DNA of 60,788 nt from a bacterium (GCA_014360495.1 JACIXR010000013.1:1-60788); one strand, 5' to 3'. Shown: positions 8,737 to 19,933, counted from the stretch's first letter. The notes: generated by a model not told the origin, from the letters alone. Made by a program: numbers and translations.

Positions 8737-9717
8737 ATGAAACTTAAAACCAATCCCCGTTTTGCTTGTGGAATCTGGTATTTCGGCGCCTGCGGAGATA
8801 GATTCAAGAAGGATGGCTATAGAGAGGATATCCCTTTGGAGAAGAGGCTGGAGCTCATCGCCAGCGTTGACGGCTTGGAGGGAGTTGAGTTCCACTACCC
8901 AAGCGAATTAAACGAAGGGAACCTTGAAAGAATTTTGGCGATAATGAAAGATTTGAATCTCAAGGTCGCCAATGTCGGTCCCCATCTTCACGGATACATC
9001 GAATTTCGCTTCGGTTCCCTAACCAATCCTAACCCTGAAATCCGCAGAAAGGCGATTGATTTGGTGAAGGGGGCGGCGGAGATGGCGGAGAAAGCGGGAT
9101 GTAATATGACGATTATGTGGCTTGGTCCCGATGGATTTGACTATCCTTTCCAAACGAATTACGCTGAAGTATGGGATTGGTTGATTGACTCTTTAAAGGA
9201 AATAACCTCTTCAATGCCAAATCACACATTTTGCCTTGAATACAAGCCCTACGAGCCTCGCTGCAAATCATTCGTTGATAGCATAGGGACTTCTCTCAGC
9301 ATAATTGAGGCGGTGGGGGCTAAGAATTTGGGTATAAACATAGACCTTGGACACGCTTTGATGGGAGGGGAGAACCTCGCCGCTTCAGCTTCCCTCGCCC
9401 TGAAGCGAGGACGCCTCTTTCATCTTCACTTGAACGATGCTTGGAAGCGCTTTGATGACGACCTCATCTTCGGATCGGTTCATTTCATAGAACAGCTGGA
9501 ACTGCTTTTCTGGCTGGATTATCTCGGATTCAACGGATGGTATAGCTTTGACCTCTTCCCGTATAGAGAGGACCCCAGGAAGGCGACGGAGGAATCGCTG
9601 AAAAACGTTCGTAAGATGAGGCAGATTCTTGAGAGAATTGACGAGAAAGCCCTCCTTTCCGCAATTGAGGAAAGCGATGCAACCAAGCTGACGGCTATTA
9701 TAAGAGAAGCTCTATAA
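8737..9717 (+). CDS. xylose isomerase-like TIM-barrel sugar isomerase/epimerase
   Basis: The 326-residue protein matches the AP endonuclease 2 / xylose isomerase-like barrel. Metal-binding candidates appear at the ends of strands: Glu in CLEYKPYEP (about 169), Asp and His in NIDLGHAL (about 203-206), and the LHLND motif (about 230). There is no signal peptide, so it acts in the cytoplasm. Related proteins interconvert keto and aldo sugars or epimerise them; the VGPHLHGYIEFRFG segment is like those of L-rhamnose or other sugar isomerases, but the substrate is not certain. ATG 8737 follows AGGAGGACAGG. It may supply sugar phosphates from the glycans handled by the nearby secreted enzymes; that is inference. 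Confidence 0.8.
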   Translation: MKLKTNPRFACGIWYFGACGDRFKKDGYREDIPLEKRLELIASVDGLEGVEFHYPSELNEGNLERILAIMKDLNLKVANVGPHLHGYIEFRFGSLTNPNPEIRRKAIDLVKGAAEMAEKAGCNMTIMWLGPDGFDYPFQTNYAEVWDWLIDSLKEITSSMPNHTFCLEYKPYEPRCKSFVDSIGTSLSIIEAVGAKNLGINIDLGHALMGGENLAASASLALKRGRLFHLHLNDAWKRFDDDLIFGSVHFIEQLELLFWLDYLGFNGWYSFDLFPYREDPRKATEESLKNVRKMRQILERIDEKALLSAIEESDATKLTAIIREAL

Positions 9718-9722
9718 CACGC

Positions 9723-11147
9723 ATGCCTATCTTCATCCACAACACCCTCACTGATAGGAAAGAGGAATTTGTTCCCCAGCAGGAAGGGAAGGTGCGCATC
9801 TATTCCTGTGGCTTAACCGTTCAGAGCTATGCTCATATAGGGCATATAAGGGGAGCAGTTCTTTTTGATGTGATCAGGCGTTTCTTGAGAAAAGAGGGAT
9901 ATGAGGTAATTTATGTGCAGAATTTCACCGATATTGATGACAAAATAATAGCGAGGGCGAACAAGGAGGGCGTGTCTCCGCGAAGATTGGCGGAATACTT
10001 CATAACTGCTTACCTTGAGGATGAGTCAGCAATGGGGATTGCTCCCGCTGATTTCAATCCCCGCGCTACGGAACACATAAAGGAGATAATAGAGGTTGTT
10101 GATGCTTTGATAAGGAAGGGATATGCTTATGTCGTGGATGGGGATGTTTATTTCTCCGTTGAGAAGTTTCCCGAGTATGGCAAATTGTCAAAGCGTTCGG
10201 TGGAGGAGATGCTGGCAGGGGCGAGGGTAGAGGTTGACGAGAGGAAGAGAGCGCCGCAGGATTTTGCTCTCTGGAAATCGGCGAAGGAAGGTGAGCCTTT
10301 CTGGGAAAGCCCTTGGGGGAGGGGTAGACCGGGCTGGCATATAGAGTGTTCCGTTATGTCAATCAAGTATCTGGGAGTGCCATTGGATATACACGCCGGT
10401 GGGCAGGATTTGATATTCCCTCATCACGAAAACGAGATAGCTCAATCTGAGGCATTCACTGGTCAGCCATTCGCCCGCTACTGGATTCATTGGGCGCCAG
10501 TGAATTTGAGAGGGGAGAAGATGGCTAAATCCACGGGAAATGTCTTCATCGTTAGGGAGGCACTGAGGCTTTTCTCCCCTCAAGCGCTGAGATTATATCT
10601 TCTTTCCTCTCATTATAGGTCTCCAGTGGATTTTGATGTTGAGAAGGTGAAGGAGACGGAAAGGGCTTTGGAGAGGGCGAGGGAGGTGGAGGATAAGCTG
10701 GAGATAGCTTTGAAGGGGGAAGCTAATTATCGTGAGGTTGAGGTGGAGGATATAGATTTGGAGGCTTATAGGAGAGAGTTCTATTCAGCACTGGAGGACG
10801 ATTTTAACACTCCGAAGGCTATCGCGACCTACTTCTCCCTCCTTAAGGAGGCGGGGAGGATTGTTGACTCCTTCCTGCCTAACCCACCCGTATGCCTTCT
10901 TTTAAATCTTGTGAGGATAAAGAGCCTTTTGAGGGAATTCAAACAGGTGTTGGGGATAGAGGAGAAGGCGAAGAGAGAAGGGGGGAATGTGGAGGAACTA
11001 ATAGATTTGCTCGTGCGGGTGAGGGACAAATTGAGGAAGCAGAAATTGTTTCAGTTGGCTGACGAGATAAGAAGCGAGCTGGGGAGATTGGGAGTGATTT
11101 TGGAGGACCATCCGGAGGGGACGATTTGGAGGTTTGAGGGAGAATAA
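9723..11147 (+). CDS. cysS: cysteinyl-tRNA synthetase
   Basis: The 474-residue protein charges tRNA-Cys. The class I HIGH signature is HIGH at residues 38-41 (SYAHIGHIRG), the KMSKS loop is KMAKS near 268, and zinc ligands are visible as Cys29, a cysteine in ECSVMS and the HHENE histidines. Length is usual for bacterial CysRS, with a C-terminal helical anticodon-binding domain that contains the DDFNTPKAIA segment. It starts five bases after the isomerase gene and its 3' end overlaps the VanW gene by 14 bases. No sign of disruption. Confidence 0.97.
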   Translation: MPIFIHNTLTDRKEEFVPQQEGKVRIYSCGLTVQSYAHIGHIRGAVLFDVIRRFLRKEGYEVIYVQNFTDIDDKIIARANKEGVSPRRLAEYFITAYLEDESAMGIAPADFNPRATEHIKEIIEVVDALIRKGYAYVVDGDVYFSVEKFPEYGKLSKRSVEEMLAGARVEVDERKRAPQDFALWKSAKEGEPFWESPWGRGRPGWHIECSVMSIKYLGVPLDIHAGGQDLIFPHHENEIAQSEAFTGQPFARYWIHWAPVNLRGEKMAKSTGNVFIVREALRLFSPQALRLYLLSSHYRSPVDFDVEKVKETERALERAREVEDKLEIALKGEANYREVEVEDIDLEAYRREFYSALEDDFNTPKAIATYFSLLKEAGRIVDSFLPNPPVCLLLNLVRIKSLLREFKQVLGIEEKAKREGGNVEELIDLLVRVRDKLRKQKLFQLADEIRSELGRLGVILEDHPEGTIWRFEGE

Positions 11148-12402
11148 AGAAATTTGGTCGAAAATAGTTTTAACTCTTGTTATCATAGGTTTTTCCCTTT
11201 CCTCTTATAGTTTCGGTTTTCTTTCCCATTTCTATATCCATAATCTCATTTTCCCAAATGTAAGAGTTATGGGGGTTAATCTCGGTGGGCTGTCATTGGA
11301 GGAAGCTAAGAGTTATTTAGAGAAGATGGGAGAGGGTAGGAAATTCAAGTTGAGGTGGTTGAATGGGGAGAGGGAATTCCGAATAAAAGAAGTTGGGTTG
11401 GGGATGGATGTTGAGGAGGTTCTTAGGAGGGCATATGAAATTGGGAGGAAAGGATGGGCATCTGCTTTCAGAGAGGCTTGGATTTGCTTAAGGGAAGGGA
11501 TTGATATAAAGGTTGAAATAAGTGTGAAGGATAAGAGAAGGTGGGAGAATTTTCTTTCCTTTTTAAGAAAATCCGTGAATAAACCGCCAAGGGACGCTCG
11601 CCCTATAGTAGAAGGAGGAAGGGTCGTGGAGATAATGCCCGCTGAGAGTGGTTATGAGGTTGATGAGGAAAAGCTTTTAAAGATGTTAGCCGAATGGAGA
11701 GAGAAATCTATAGAGCTTCCGATGAAAGTGCTTTTGCCAAAAGTAAGGGAGGAGGATTTGGAGGGGATGGAGCTTTTAAGTGAGTTCTCAACTTCACTCA
11801 CTGGTTCATCGGTGGGAAGGAGATTGAACATCAAAAAGGCGGTTACAGCGATAGACGGAACCCTTATCAGCCCAGGGGAGAGTTTCAGCTTCAATGAGAA
11901 AGTTGGTCCCAGGGTAAGCGAGCGAGGATACAAAATAGCTCCCGTTATGGTAAGAGGGGAGCTTGTGCCTGGTGTGGGAGGGGGAGTTTGTCAGGTATCA
12001 ACCACTCTTTACAATGCTGTTCTGCTGGCGGGATTAAAGGTTATAAGGCGGGAACATCACGCAAGACCAGTGAAATATGTTTCTCCCGGCAGAGATGCCA
12101 CAGTGGTTTATGGCTATACTGATTTGGTTTTCAAGAACCAGAAGGAAGCTCCAGTTTACATCCAAGGGGAAATTAAAGGAGGGAGGATTAGATTTAGAAT
12201 CTTTGGGAGGCGGGACTTTAAAGATATAAAAGTTTACACTAATGTGGTAAGAAAGGGGGATGGGACGATAATAGCTAAAACTTATAGGGTGATAGATGTG
12301 GGAAGTAAAAAGAGGAGCGAGCTAATATCAACTGATATTTATAAACCCCTTCCTCCCAAGGCTTCTACCCGCAAGGCTGTGCCGGAAGGGGAACATCTCT
12401 AA
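11134..12402 (+). CDS. VanW family cell-envelope protein
   Basis: The 422-residue protein has one N-terminal membrane helix (about 9-31), then a PG-binding-4-like region with the VMGVNLGGLSLEEAK motif, and a VanW domain from about 216 to 335 (SPGESFSFNEKVGPR and PGVGGGVCQVSTTLYNA). VanW proteins are membrane-anchored outer-face proteins related to glycopeptide resistance loci; their exact action is not settled, and this gene stands outside a van cluster. The start is uncertain: TTG 11134 is the only in-frame start codon before the helix, and a GGAGG lies too close (11128-11132). The 14-base overlap with cysS suggests cotranscription. Confidence 0.88.
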   Translation: MRENKEIWSKIVLTLVIIGFSLSSYSFGFLSHFYIHNLIFPNVRVMGVNLGGLSLEEAKSYLEKMGEGRKFKLRWLNGEREFRIKEVGLGMDVEEVLRRAYEIGRKGWASAFREAWICLREGIDIKVEISVKDKRRWENFLSFLRKSVNKPPRDARPIVEGGRVVEIMPAESGYEVDEEKLLKMLAEWREKSIELPMKVLLPKVREEDLEGMELLSEFSTSLTGSSVGRRLNIKKAVTAIDGTLISPGESFSFNEKVGPRVSERGYKIAPVMVRGELVPGVGGGVCQVSTTLYNAVLLAGLKVIRREHHARPVKYVSPGRDATVVYGYTDLVFKNQKEAPVYIQGEIKGGRIRFRIFGRRDFKDIKVYTNVVRKGDGTIIAKTYRVIDVGSKKRSELISTDIYKPLPPKASTRKAVPEGEHL

Positions 12403-12427
12403 AAAGAAGTTTTCACCGATATCCCGG

Positions 12428-13105
12428 TCAGTAAAATCTACGGCTATAAGGGAGGAAGTAGCGGGCGTAGAGGTAGCCGAAGGCGAAGCCGCCGATATGT
12501 GCCCAAAAGGCGATTCCTCCGATATCTCCCGCGAAGGGCAGAACGAAAAGCCCTTCCAATACCTGCCAAGTGAACCAGAAAAATAGGTAGAGGAAGGCGG
12601 GGATTTCCGCTATAGTGAAAAAGAAGAAGATGAAAACGATGGAGGATATGCGGGCGAAGGGGAAGAGGACGAAATAGGCACCCATAACGGCGGAAATCGC
12701 TCCGCTCGCTCCTATCACAGGCACCTTTGAGAATGGTCCTATTATGAATTGACATATATTCGCTATAACCCCGCCAGCGAGATAGAAGAGAAGGAACTTG
12801 AAATGTCCCAATCTGTCCTCAACATTATCACCGAATATCCAGAGGAAGAGCATATTGCCCAAGAGGTGAAGCCATCCACCGTGGAGGAAGAGGGAGGTGA
12901 AGAGGGTTATGAAGAAGGGGAGTCCGGGGTGGACATCGGGATGGAAGAGGCGATAGGGAACCATACCGAGAGCATAAAAAAGCCGGAGCTTTTGCTCCGG
13001 CGTTAGGGCTGCTTCGTAGAGAAATGCGACGACATTGAGGGAAATGAGGGCAACGGTTACAAAGGGATATCTTCGGGAGGGGATATTATCTCTTAGGGGA
13101 ATCAA
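12428..13105 (-). CDS. rhomboid family intramembrane serine protease
   Basis: This 225-residue, six-helix membrane protein carries the catalytic dyad: Ser134 in GASGA and His203 in AHIGG. The HLLGNMLFLWIFG segment near residues 80-92 matches the conserved rhomboid helix 2 region with its histidine and asparagine. Rhomboids cut membrane-spanning segments of client proteins. It lies one base after the clpC stop on the same strand, so it is likely the last gene of the heat-shock operon, which suggests a membrane-protein quality-control role; clients are unknown. Confidence 0.92.
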   Translation of the reverse strand: MIPLRDNIPSRRYPFVTVALISLNVVAFLYEAALTPEQKLRLFYALGMVPYRLFHPDVHPGLPFFITLFTSLFLHGGWLHLLGNMLFLWIFGDNVEDRLGHFKFLLFYLAGGVIANICQFIIGPFSKVPVIGASGAISAVMGAYFVLFPFARISSIVFIFFFFTIAEIPAFLYLFFWFTWQVLEGLFVLPFAGDIGGIAFWAHIGGFAFGYLYARYFLPYSRRFY

Positions 13106-13106
13106 T

Positions 13107-15554
13107 TCACTCTTTCCTTTCTTCTTCTCCTCCTTCTTCTTCTCCCAATTGGGGCTCCAAATAGAGGCTCAAAACGAGGTTGCCATCCTGAACATCGGCG
13201 TAGACGGTGTCTCCGCTCTTGAATTCACCTCGCAGGATAGCGTTTGATAAGGGGTTCTCCAGCAATCTTTGGATTACTCTTCTCAAGGGGCGAGCGCCGA
13301 AGTTGGGGTCATAGCCTTTCTCGGCGAGGAAGTCCTTGGCTTTATCGCTCACGATTAGGGTGATATTGTTCTCTTTCAATTGCTTATTTATACGCGAGAT
13401 GAAGAGGTCAACGATTTGGCGAATGTGCTGATGGCTGAGTGGGCGGAAGACGATTATCTCGTCAATCCGATTCAAGAGCTCGGGACGCAATGTCTTGTGA
13501 AGCTCTTCCATAACCCGTTCCTTAGCTTTGATGAAGAAGTCGTCAACGAGGGGAATTGAGGCGAGATAGGAGCTGCCTATGTTGGAGGTCATTATAATGA
13601 CCGTATTGCGGAAATCCACAGTGCGCCCAGTGGCATCTGTTAGGCGTCCATCATCAAGAATCTGAAGGAGAACATTCAAGACATCGGGATGAGCCTTCTC
13701 TATCTCGTCAAACAGAATCACCCTGTAGGGGCGGCGGCGAACGGGCTCAGTGAGCTGACCCCCTTCTTCATATCCCACATAACCAGGAGGTGCGCCAACG
13801 AGGCGGGATACAGTGTGCTTTTCCTGGTATTCGCTCATATCAATGCGAAGTAGCGCGCTCTCATCGCCGAAGAGGAACTCGGCTAATGTCTTCGCGAGCT
13901 CTGTCTTTCCAACGCCCGTGGGACCGAGGAAAAGGAAGGAACCTATCGGGCGGTTTGGGTCCTTTAAGCCGGCACGGGAGCGCCTTATCGCTTCAGCAAC
14001 AGCCTTAACTGCTTCTTCCTGGTCTATGAGACGCTGGTGAATGATTTCCTCCAGCCTTGCTAATCTATCCCTTTCATCTTCTATAAGGCGCGATAGAGGG
14101 ATTCCCGTCCAGCGAGAGACGACCTCCGCTACATCCTCAGCCTTCACTTCGTTGTTAATCCCCGCTTCTTTCTCCCATTTCTCCTTTTCCTCCGTGAACT
14201 TCTTGAACAGAGCATCGTGCTCATCCCTTATCTTAGCTGCCCTCTCATATTCCCTGCTCGCTACCGCCTCCTGACCATCCCTCGCAAGCTTATCCAGCCT
14301 CTCCTTCATCTCTTTGAGATGGGGAGGCATGGAATAAATTTTCATCCTTACTTTTGAGGCTGCCTCATCCATAACATCAATTGCCTTGTCCGGTAGAAAT
14401 CTATCGGAGATATAGCGCGCGGAAAGCTTCGCTGCTGCTTCCAATGCCTCATCGCTTATCTTCACATTATGATGAGCCTCATATCTATCTCTCAATCCCT
14501 TGAGAATCTCTATCGTATCCTCAACACTTGGCTCGGAAACGAAAACGGGCTGGAACCTTCTCTCCAATGCGGGGTCTTTTTCAATGTATTTTCTGTATTC
14601 ATCAAGAGTTGTTGCCCCTATACAACGAAGTTCACCCCTTGCTAAAGCCGGCTTCATCATATTGCTGGCGTCTATCGCTCCCTCCGCAGCTCCCGCACCC
14701 ACCACGGTGTGAAGCTCATCTATGAAGAGGATTATATCCCCTTGCGAGGCTTTAACCTCATCAAGAACCCCCTTCAACCTCTCCTCAAATTCCCCTCTGA
14801 ACTTGGAGCCAGCCAAGAGGGCACCCATATCAAGTTGAATTATTCTTTTACCTTTGAGAGGTTCTGGGACATCCTCCTTCACAATCCTCTGCGCCAATCC
14901 CTCAACTATAGCTGTCTTACCAACTCCCGCCTCTCCGATGAGAACGGGATTGTTTTTAGTCCTACGACAGAGGATTTCTATCACCCTCTCTATCTCTTCA
15001 TCCCTTCCTATTACGGGGTCTAACTTCCCTTCCCTTGCGAGCTGGGTTATATCCCTTCCGAATCGCTCAAGAGAAGCGTATCTCGCCTCTGCGTGTTCAT
15101 CTGTTACCCTATGACTTCCCCTTATCTCCCTCAGCGCTTGATAGAGCCTCGTTTCATCCAAGCCAGCTTTGCGGAGAATTCTTCCCGCCCCACCCTCCGA
15201 TTCCTTCAATATGCCGATGAGCAGGTGTTCTATCCCTATATACTCGTCTTTTAGTCGCTGCGCCTCCTCCCAGGCTAAATCAAGGGCGTGCTTTGCTTGG
15301 GGAGTGAGGTAGATCTGGGATGAGGCAGGACCATATACCTTGGGAAAGCGGTAAAGCGCTTCCTCCAATTCCCTCTTTATGTACTCGGGATTGAGCCCTG
15401 CCTTGCTTATTATCCTGCTTGCTAATCCCTCCGGATGCTCCAGAAGGGCGAGAAGAAGATGTTCAGTATCCAATTGATTATGGTTATAGCGCTCCATTAT
15501 CCGCTGGGCGGTATAGAGCGCCTCTTTTGCTCTTTCCGTAAATCTATCAATCAT
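13107..15554 (-). CDS. clpC: ClpC-type AAA+ unfoldase
   Basis: The 815-residue protein is the ATP-dependent unfoldase partner of ClpP. It has a double Clp N domain (about 1-145), AAA1 with Walker A GEAGVGKT (207-214), a UVR-like coiled segment in the linker (about 420-455, [20 protein letters not shown]), AAA2 with GPTGVGKT (about 545), and a D2-small domain. The UVR/linker element places it with ClpC rather than ClpA or ClpB. Its ATG overlaps the hspR stop (ATGA), so it belongs to the heat-shock operon. The C terminus is unusually acidic ([10 protein letters not shown]). clpP is not in the window. Confidence 0.96.
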   Translation of the reverse strand: MIDRFTERAKEALYTAQRIMERYNHNQLDTEHLLLALLEHPEGLASRIISKAGLNPEYIKRELEEALYRFPKVYGPASSQIYLTPQAKHALDLAWEEAQRLKDEYIGIEHLLIGILKESEGGAGRILRKAGLDETRLYQALREIRGSHRVTDEHAEARYASLERFGRDITQLAREGKLDPVIGRDEEIERVIEILCRRTKNNPVLIGEAGVGKTAIVEGLAQRIVKEDVPEPLKGKRIIQLDMGALLAGSKFRGEFEERLKGVLDEVKASQGDIILFIDELHTVVGAGAAEGAIDASNMMKPALARGELRCIGATTLDEYRKYIEKDPALERRFQPVFVSEPSVEDTIEILKGLRDRYEAHHNVKISDEALEAAAKLSARYISDRFLPDKAIDVMDEAASKVRMKIYSMPPHLKEMKERLDKLARDGQEAVASREYERAAKIRDEHDALFKKFTEEKEKWEKEAGINNEVKAEDVAEVVSRWTGIPLSRLIEDERDRLARLEEIIHQRLIDQEEAVKAVAEAIRRSRAGLKDPNRPIGSFLFLGPTGVGKTELAKTLAEFLFGDESALLRIDMSEYQEKHTVSRLVGAPPGYVGYEEGGQLTEPVRRRPYRVILFDEIEKAHPDVLNVLLQILDDGRLTDATGRTVDFRNTVIIMTSNIGSSYLASIPLVDDFFIKAKERVMEELHKTLRPELLNRIDEIIVFRPLSHQHIRQIVDLFISRINKQLKENNITLIVSDKAKDFLAEKGYDPNFGARPLRRVIQRLLENPLSNAILRGEFKSGDTVYADVQDGNLVLSLYLEPQLGEEEGGEEERKE

Positions 15555-15868
15555 TCTTCATCACCTTCCTCAATTGTTTCTGTTAATTTCTCCAATTCTT
15601 GTTCCAATTCTTTCAATTTATTCATCAAGTTGAGAATAATCTCCACTCCGGCAAGGTTCACACCGAAGTCTTGCGTCAAGGTCCTTATCACCTTTATCCT
15701 CGCTATATCTTGTAATGAGTATACCCTTTTCCCGCCTTTACGCAAGGGTTTTACCAACCCCATCTGCTCGTAAAGGCGGAGGGTGTGGGGATGGCATTTG
15801 GTTATCTTCGCTGCCACCCCGATGAAAAAGAGCGGCTCTTCTTTTTCTTTATTCTTATCCCTTTCCAT
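15551..15868 (-). CDS. hspR: HspR heat-shock repressor (MerR family)
   Basis: The 105-residue protein has a MerR-type winged helix-turn-helix ([20 protein letters not shown], then [18 protein letters not shown]) and a C-terminal coiled coil (about 70-100). HspR represses dnaK operons in actinobacteria and other lineages and uses DnaK as corepressor. It lies in the operon right after dnaJ with a 14-base overlap and before clpC with a 4-base overlap, as expected for self-regulation. I did not find its usual inverted repeat (CTTGAGT N7 ACTCAAG) before dnaK, so the operator here may be diverged. Confidence 0.92.
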   Translation of the reverse strand: MERDKNKEKEEPLFFIGVAAKITKCHPHTLRLYEQMGLVKPLRKGGKRVYSLQDIARIKVIRTLTQDFGVNLAGVEIILNLMNKLKELEQELEKLTETIEEGDEE

Positions 15869-16964
15869 ATCTCATCGCCTGCCTGAAAAGTTCCATACGA
15901 GGATTTTCCGGATGGAGGTTTTTGAATTCCTCAAATAGCTCTCTATCCCTAATCCCCATTTTCTGGGGCAGGACGATTTTCGTTGTCACATACAGGTCTC
16001 CGTAGCCGTGCCCGTGGAGACGGGGCATGCCCTTCCCCGCCAAGCGGAAGACCTGTCCAGTCTGCGTTCCAGCAGGGATGCGAAACTTCACCGTTTTACC
16101 ATCTATTGATGGTATCTCTATCTCCCCACCCAGCCCGGCTTCATAGAAGGCAATCGGCACCTCCATATAAAGGTCATCCCCTTTCCTCTTGAAGATAGGA
16201 TGAGGTTGGACGATGAGATAGAGATAAAGGTCTCCCTTCCTCCCGCTTGGAGATGCATTGCCTTCCCCCCTCAATCTCAATCTGGCACCTGTATCCACAC
16301 CTCTGGGAATTTTCACCTCAATGGTTTTGATTGTCCTGATTAATCCTTTGCCTGCGCAATCCCTGCAAGGGTCAATGACCCTCCGCCCCGAGCCCTTGCA
16401 GTCGGGGCAGATGGTTTCGCTGGAAAAGAAGGAGAAACCCACCCTTACTCTCCCCCGTCCTCCGCAGGTAGGACAGGTGCCGACCCTTCCGTTTGGGCGT
16501 GCACCGCTTCCACCGCAAGTTGGACAAACTTCCTCCCTCTCTACTTGTATTTTTTTCTGCGCCCCCTGATAGGCTTCCTCAAGAGTTATCTCCAGCTGTG
16601 CCTCTATATCAAGCTCTCTTTCCTCGGCGACACTTGTAGTTCGTCCGAAGAAAGTATCAAATAGGTCGCCGATGCCGAGGTCAGCGAAGGGGTCGAAGTC
16701 AAAATCCACTCTTGATGTATATGCTGTCCCTCCACCCCTCTGAAACTCTTGCCAATGCTCGCCATAAGTATCGTAGAGGCGTCTCTTTTCCGGGTCGGAG
16801 AGGACTTGGTAGGCTTCGTTTATCTCCTTGAATTTTTCCTCTGCCTCCTTTGAGGGATTGACATCGGGATGATACTGACGGGCGAGGCGCCTATAAGCCC
16901 TCTTTATTTCCTCATCGGAGGCGTTGCGAGGAACTCCCAGGATTTGGTAATAATCCTTAGCCAT
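15855..16964 (-). CDS. dnaJ: chaperone DnaJ
   Basis: The 369-residue co-chaperone stimulates the ATPase of DnaK and delivers unfolded clients. It has a J domain (1-70) with HPD at 32-34, a short Gly/Phe-poor linker rich in Asp and Phe, four CxxCxGxG zinc motifs (about 140-205; [32 protein letters not shown]), and two C-terminal peptide-binding domains. Length is normal. The start overlaps grpE by eight bases and the end overlaps hspR by 14, so it is inside the operon. Confidence 0.96.
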   Translation of the reverse strand: MAKDYYQILGVPRNASDEEIKRAYRRLARQYHPDVNPSKEAEEKFKEINEAYQVLSDPEKRRLYDTYGEHWQEFQRGGGTAYTSRVDFDFDPFADLGIGDLFDTFFGRTTSVAEERELDIEAQLEITLEEAYQGAQKKIQVEREEVCPTCGGSGARPNGRVGTCPTCGGRGRVRVGFSFFSSETICPDCKGSGRRVIDPCRDCAGKGLIRTIKTIEVKIPRGVDTGARLRLRGEGNASPSGRKGDLYLYLIVQPHPIFKRKGDDLYMEVPIAFYEAGLGGEIEIPSIDGKTVKFRIPAGTQTGQVFRLAGKGMPRLHGHGYGDLYVTTKIVLPQKMGIRDRELFEEFKNLHPENPRMELFRQAMRYGKG

Positions 16965-17445
16965 TATTTCCTCCCTTCCTCGCCACCTTCACTCTTGCGG
17001 GACGCAGTAGTTTTCCCTTATAGGTATATCCAGCCTGCACTTCCTCTACAATTATCCCATCCTTATCCTCGCTTTCCACCCAGCCGACTGCTTCATGGAG
17101 GTTGGGGTCGAACTCCTTCCCCACCGTCTCCATTTTCTCCACTCCCTCCTTTTTCAAAAAATCAACCAATTGGCGATAAATCATCTGCATTCCCTCAGCG
17201 TAGGGATTGTTTTCAAAGGAGAGGGCTCTTTCGAAGTCGTCCACGATGGGAAGCATTTTCTTAAGCAACTCGGACTTAGCGAACTCCCCTACCTCCTCGA
17301 AATGGCGGGCTGTTCTTCGCTTATAATTCTCAAAATCAGCCCGCGCTTGAAGGAGAGCTCGCCTATATTCTTCCAATTCTTGTTTCAGTTCTTCCATTTC
17401 TCGCTTCACTTTTCTCGTCCAGTGTTCTTTCCTTTCCATACTCAA
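16957..17445 (-). CDS. grpE: nucleotide exchange factor GrpE
   Basis: The 162-residue protein is the ADP-release factor for DnaK. The N-terminal two-thirds form a long coiled coil (about 10-70, charged heptads, with [14 protein letters not shown]), followed by the family helices ([16 protein letters not shown]) and a beta domain with HEAVGWVES and [19 protein letters not shown]. Length is normal. ATG 17445 sits downstream of the Hsp20 gene with a 51-base gap, and the 3' end overlaps dnaJ by eight bases. Confidence 0.94.
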   Translation of the reverse strand: MSMERKEHWTRKVKREMEELKQELEEYRRALLQARADFENYKRRTARHFEEVGEFAKSELLKKMLPIVDDFERALSFENNPYAEGMQMIYRQLVDFLKKEGVEKMETVGKEFDPNLHEAVGWVESEDKDGIIVEEVQAGYTYKGKLLRPARVKVARKGGNNG

Positions 17446-17496
17446 TCACCTCTAAGGAGGGGAAGGGGATGCCCCATAGGTATTGACAAACTGGCT

Positions 17497-17934
17497 TTAC
17501 TTCTCTACCTTTATTTTAATGGGTTTCGGCTTAGCCTCTTCGGCTTTGGGCACCCTGACCTCCAGCACGCCGTCCTTGTAGGTAGCCTTTACCTCGTCAG
17601 CCTTGACGGCGGTGCCGAGAGTGAAGGAGCGTTGGAAGGCGCCGTAGCAGCGCTCAACACGGAGATAGTTCTCCTTCTCCGTGCGCTCCTCCTCCTTCTT
17701 CTCGCCACGGATGGTCAGGGTGTCCCCCGTCAGCGTAATCTCTACATCCTCCGGCTTAACGCCGGGAAGCTCCATCTTAACGATGAACTCGTTCTCCGTC
17801 TCCTTTATGTCGGTGAGAGGATGGAACTCTTCACGGCGGGTAGGTCGGCGCTCAAAGAGCTCGTCGAAGAGGCGGTCCATTTCCCTTCTGAGGGAGAGGA
17901 GCTCCTCAAAGGGTCTCCATCTCATCAGTCCCAT
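17497..17934 (-). CDS. Hsp20 small heat-shock protein
   Basis: The 145-residue holdase has a short N-terminal region (MGLMRWRPFEELLSLRREMD), an alpha-crystallin domain (about 40-130) with VKMELPGVKPEDVEI and the GVLEVRVPK strand, and a C-terminal IKI-like IXI tail motif (KPIKIKVEK). It binds unfolding proteins without ATP and passes them to DnaK. ATG 17934 follows a strong AAAGGAGGTGAG; upstream in-frame starts as far as 17988 have no such site. It lies between dnaK and grpE, an insertion into the usual dnaK-grpE-dnaJ order. Confidence 0.93.
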   Translation of the reverse strand: MGLMRWRPFEELLSLRREMDRLFDELFERRPTRREEFHPLTDIKETENEFIVKMELPGVKPEDVEITLTGDTLTIRGEKKEEERTEKENYLRVERCYGAFQRSFTLGTAVKADEVKATYKDGVLEVRVPKAEEAKPKPIKIKVEK

Positions 17935-17997
17935 ACTTCTCACCTCCTTTCCTTTTAGATTTTCTCTCTTGCGGGGCATCCCCTTCACACCTCGCTT

Positions 17998-19904
17998 TTA
18001 TTCTTCCTTGTAGTCGGCGTCTATGACGCCTTCATCACCTGGTGGAGGTGGGGTTTGTGTTGGACCACCACCAGCTGATTGGGCGCCCGCCTGCGAGGAT
18101 GCCTGCTGGTAGAGGATTTGGGATATCCTGAAGGAAGCCCTTTGAAGAGCGTCCATCTTCTGCCTTATGAGGTTCAAGTCCTGTCCTTTCAGAGCCTCCT
18201 TCAGCTCATCCATCGCCTTCGTAACCTCCGCCTTCTCGGCGGGTGGAACCTTGTCGCCGAGCTGGTCTAATGTCTTCTGAACAGTGTAGAGGAGGCTATC
18301 GGCGCTGTTGCGAAGGTCTATCTCCTCCTTGCGGCGTCTGTCTTCCTCGGCGTGCATCTCCGCCTCCTTTATCATCCTGTCTATCTCCTCCCTCGTGAGG
18401 TTGGTGGAACCGGTGATGGTGATGGACTGTTGATTGCCGGTTGCGAGGTCCTTAGCGGTGACATTAAGGATACCGTTAGCGTCTACATCGAAGGTAACTT
18501 CAATTTGAGGAACCCCACGAGGAGCGGGTGGTATTCCCGTGAGATGGAAGCGACCAAGGGAGCGGTTGTCCTTAGCAAGGGGTCTTTCGCCCTGAAGGAC
18601 ATGGATTTCCACAGTGGTTTGCCCATCAGCAGCGGTTGTGAATATCTCGCTCTTCCTCACGGGAATGGCGGTATTGCGTTCAATGATGGGAGTGAAGACG
18701 CCGCCGAGGGTTTCAACGCCAAGAGTGATGGGGATGACATCTATGAGGACGATGTCCTTTAGTTCACCCTTGAGGACACCGGCTTGGATAGCTGCTCCCA
18801 TAGCCACAACTTCATCGGGGTTGATATCCCTGCGGGGTTCCTTCCCCACAAGGCGTCTAACGAGGTTCTGGATACAGGGCATCCTCGTGGCTCCGCCAAC
18901 CAGGATGACATCGTCAAGGTCTGAGGGTTTCAGCCCCGCATCGGACAACGCTTGATTGAAGGGACCGACGCATCGCTCTACCAAATCAGCGGTGAGCTCC
19001 TCAAACTTAGCCCTCGTCAGCACCATGTCAAGGTGCTTCGGACCGCTTGCGTCAGCGGTGATGAAGGGAAGATTGATGACCGTCTGAGTGAGGGTTGAGA
19101 GCTCTACCTTTGCCTTCTCCGCCGCTTCTATGAGACGCTGAAGGGCTTGGGGGTCTTTGCGGAGGTCTATCCCGTGCTGTTTCATAAACTCATCTGCGAG
19201 GTAGTTGGCGATTCTCTCGTCAAAGTCATCTCCACCGAGGTGGGTATCACCAGCGGTGGCAAGCACTTCATAGACCCCTTCTCCGACCTCAAGGATGGAT
19301 ACATCAAATGTTCCACCCCCGAGGTCCCAGACGAGAATCTTACCGCTCTTGCCCTTACCATAGCCGTATGCCATAGCGGCGGCGGTGGGCTCATTTATTA
19401 TGCGAAGAACTTTGAGCCCTGCGATTTCACCCGCATTTTTAGTTGCCGTGCGCTGGGCATCATTGAAGTAGGCGGGAACGGTTATCACCGCCTCGGTTAT
19501 CTCCTCACCGAGGTAGGCTTCGGCGTCCTGCTTCATTTTCCTTAGAATCATCGCCGAAATCTCCTCGGGAGCAAAATCTCGCCCAGCGGCGGGTATATAC
19601 ACTCTCGCCTCACCCTTAGGTCCCTTCACAACCTTATAGGGGACACGCTGGCGCTCCGTCTCCACCTCCTCGTAGCGCCTTCCCATAAACCTCTTGATAG
19701 AGTAGATTGTATTTTCAGGATTTATAACTGCCTGTCTTTTAGCGGGGATGCCGACGAGCCTCTCCCCGCTCTTGGTGAAGGCGACTACAGAGGGGGTGAG
19801 ACGGCTTCCCTCCGCATTAACGATGACCTCGGGCTCACCACCCTCAAGGATGGCGAGCACGGAGTTGGTAGTGCCTAAATCGATTCCTACTGCCTTTGCC
19901 ATTT
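17998..19904 (-). CDS. dnaK: chaperone DnaK (Hsp70)
   Basis: The 635-residue Hsp70 has an N-terminal ATPase (GIDLGTTNS phosphate loop, [10 protein letters not shown] and VGGATRMP motifs), a linker and substrate-binding beta domain (about 390-500), and a helical lid that ends in a Gly/Pro/Gln-rich tail and the usual EEVD-less acidic end. ATG 19904 follows AAGGAGGTG; a GTG at 19911 is within that site. It is the first gene of the heat-shock operon and is preceded by a vegetative-type promoter. It acts in the cytoplasm with DnaJ and GrpE, which are encoded downstream. Confidence 0.98.
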
Positions 19905-19933
19905 TATGCACCTCCTTTTTAATTCCACTATAT

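Noticed and set aside
17095-17958. Plus-strand frame of 287 codons opposite grpE and hsp20
   Set aside because: It runs antisense to two well-supported genes, has no ribosome site and a composition expected from the opposite strand.
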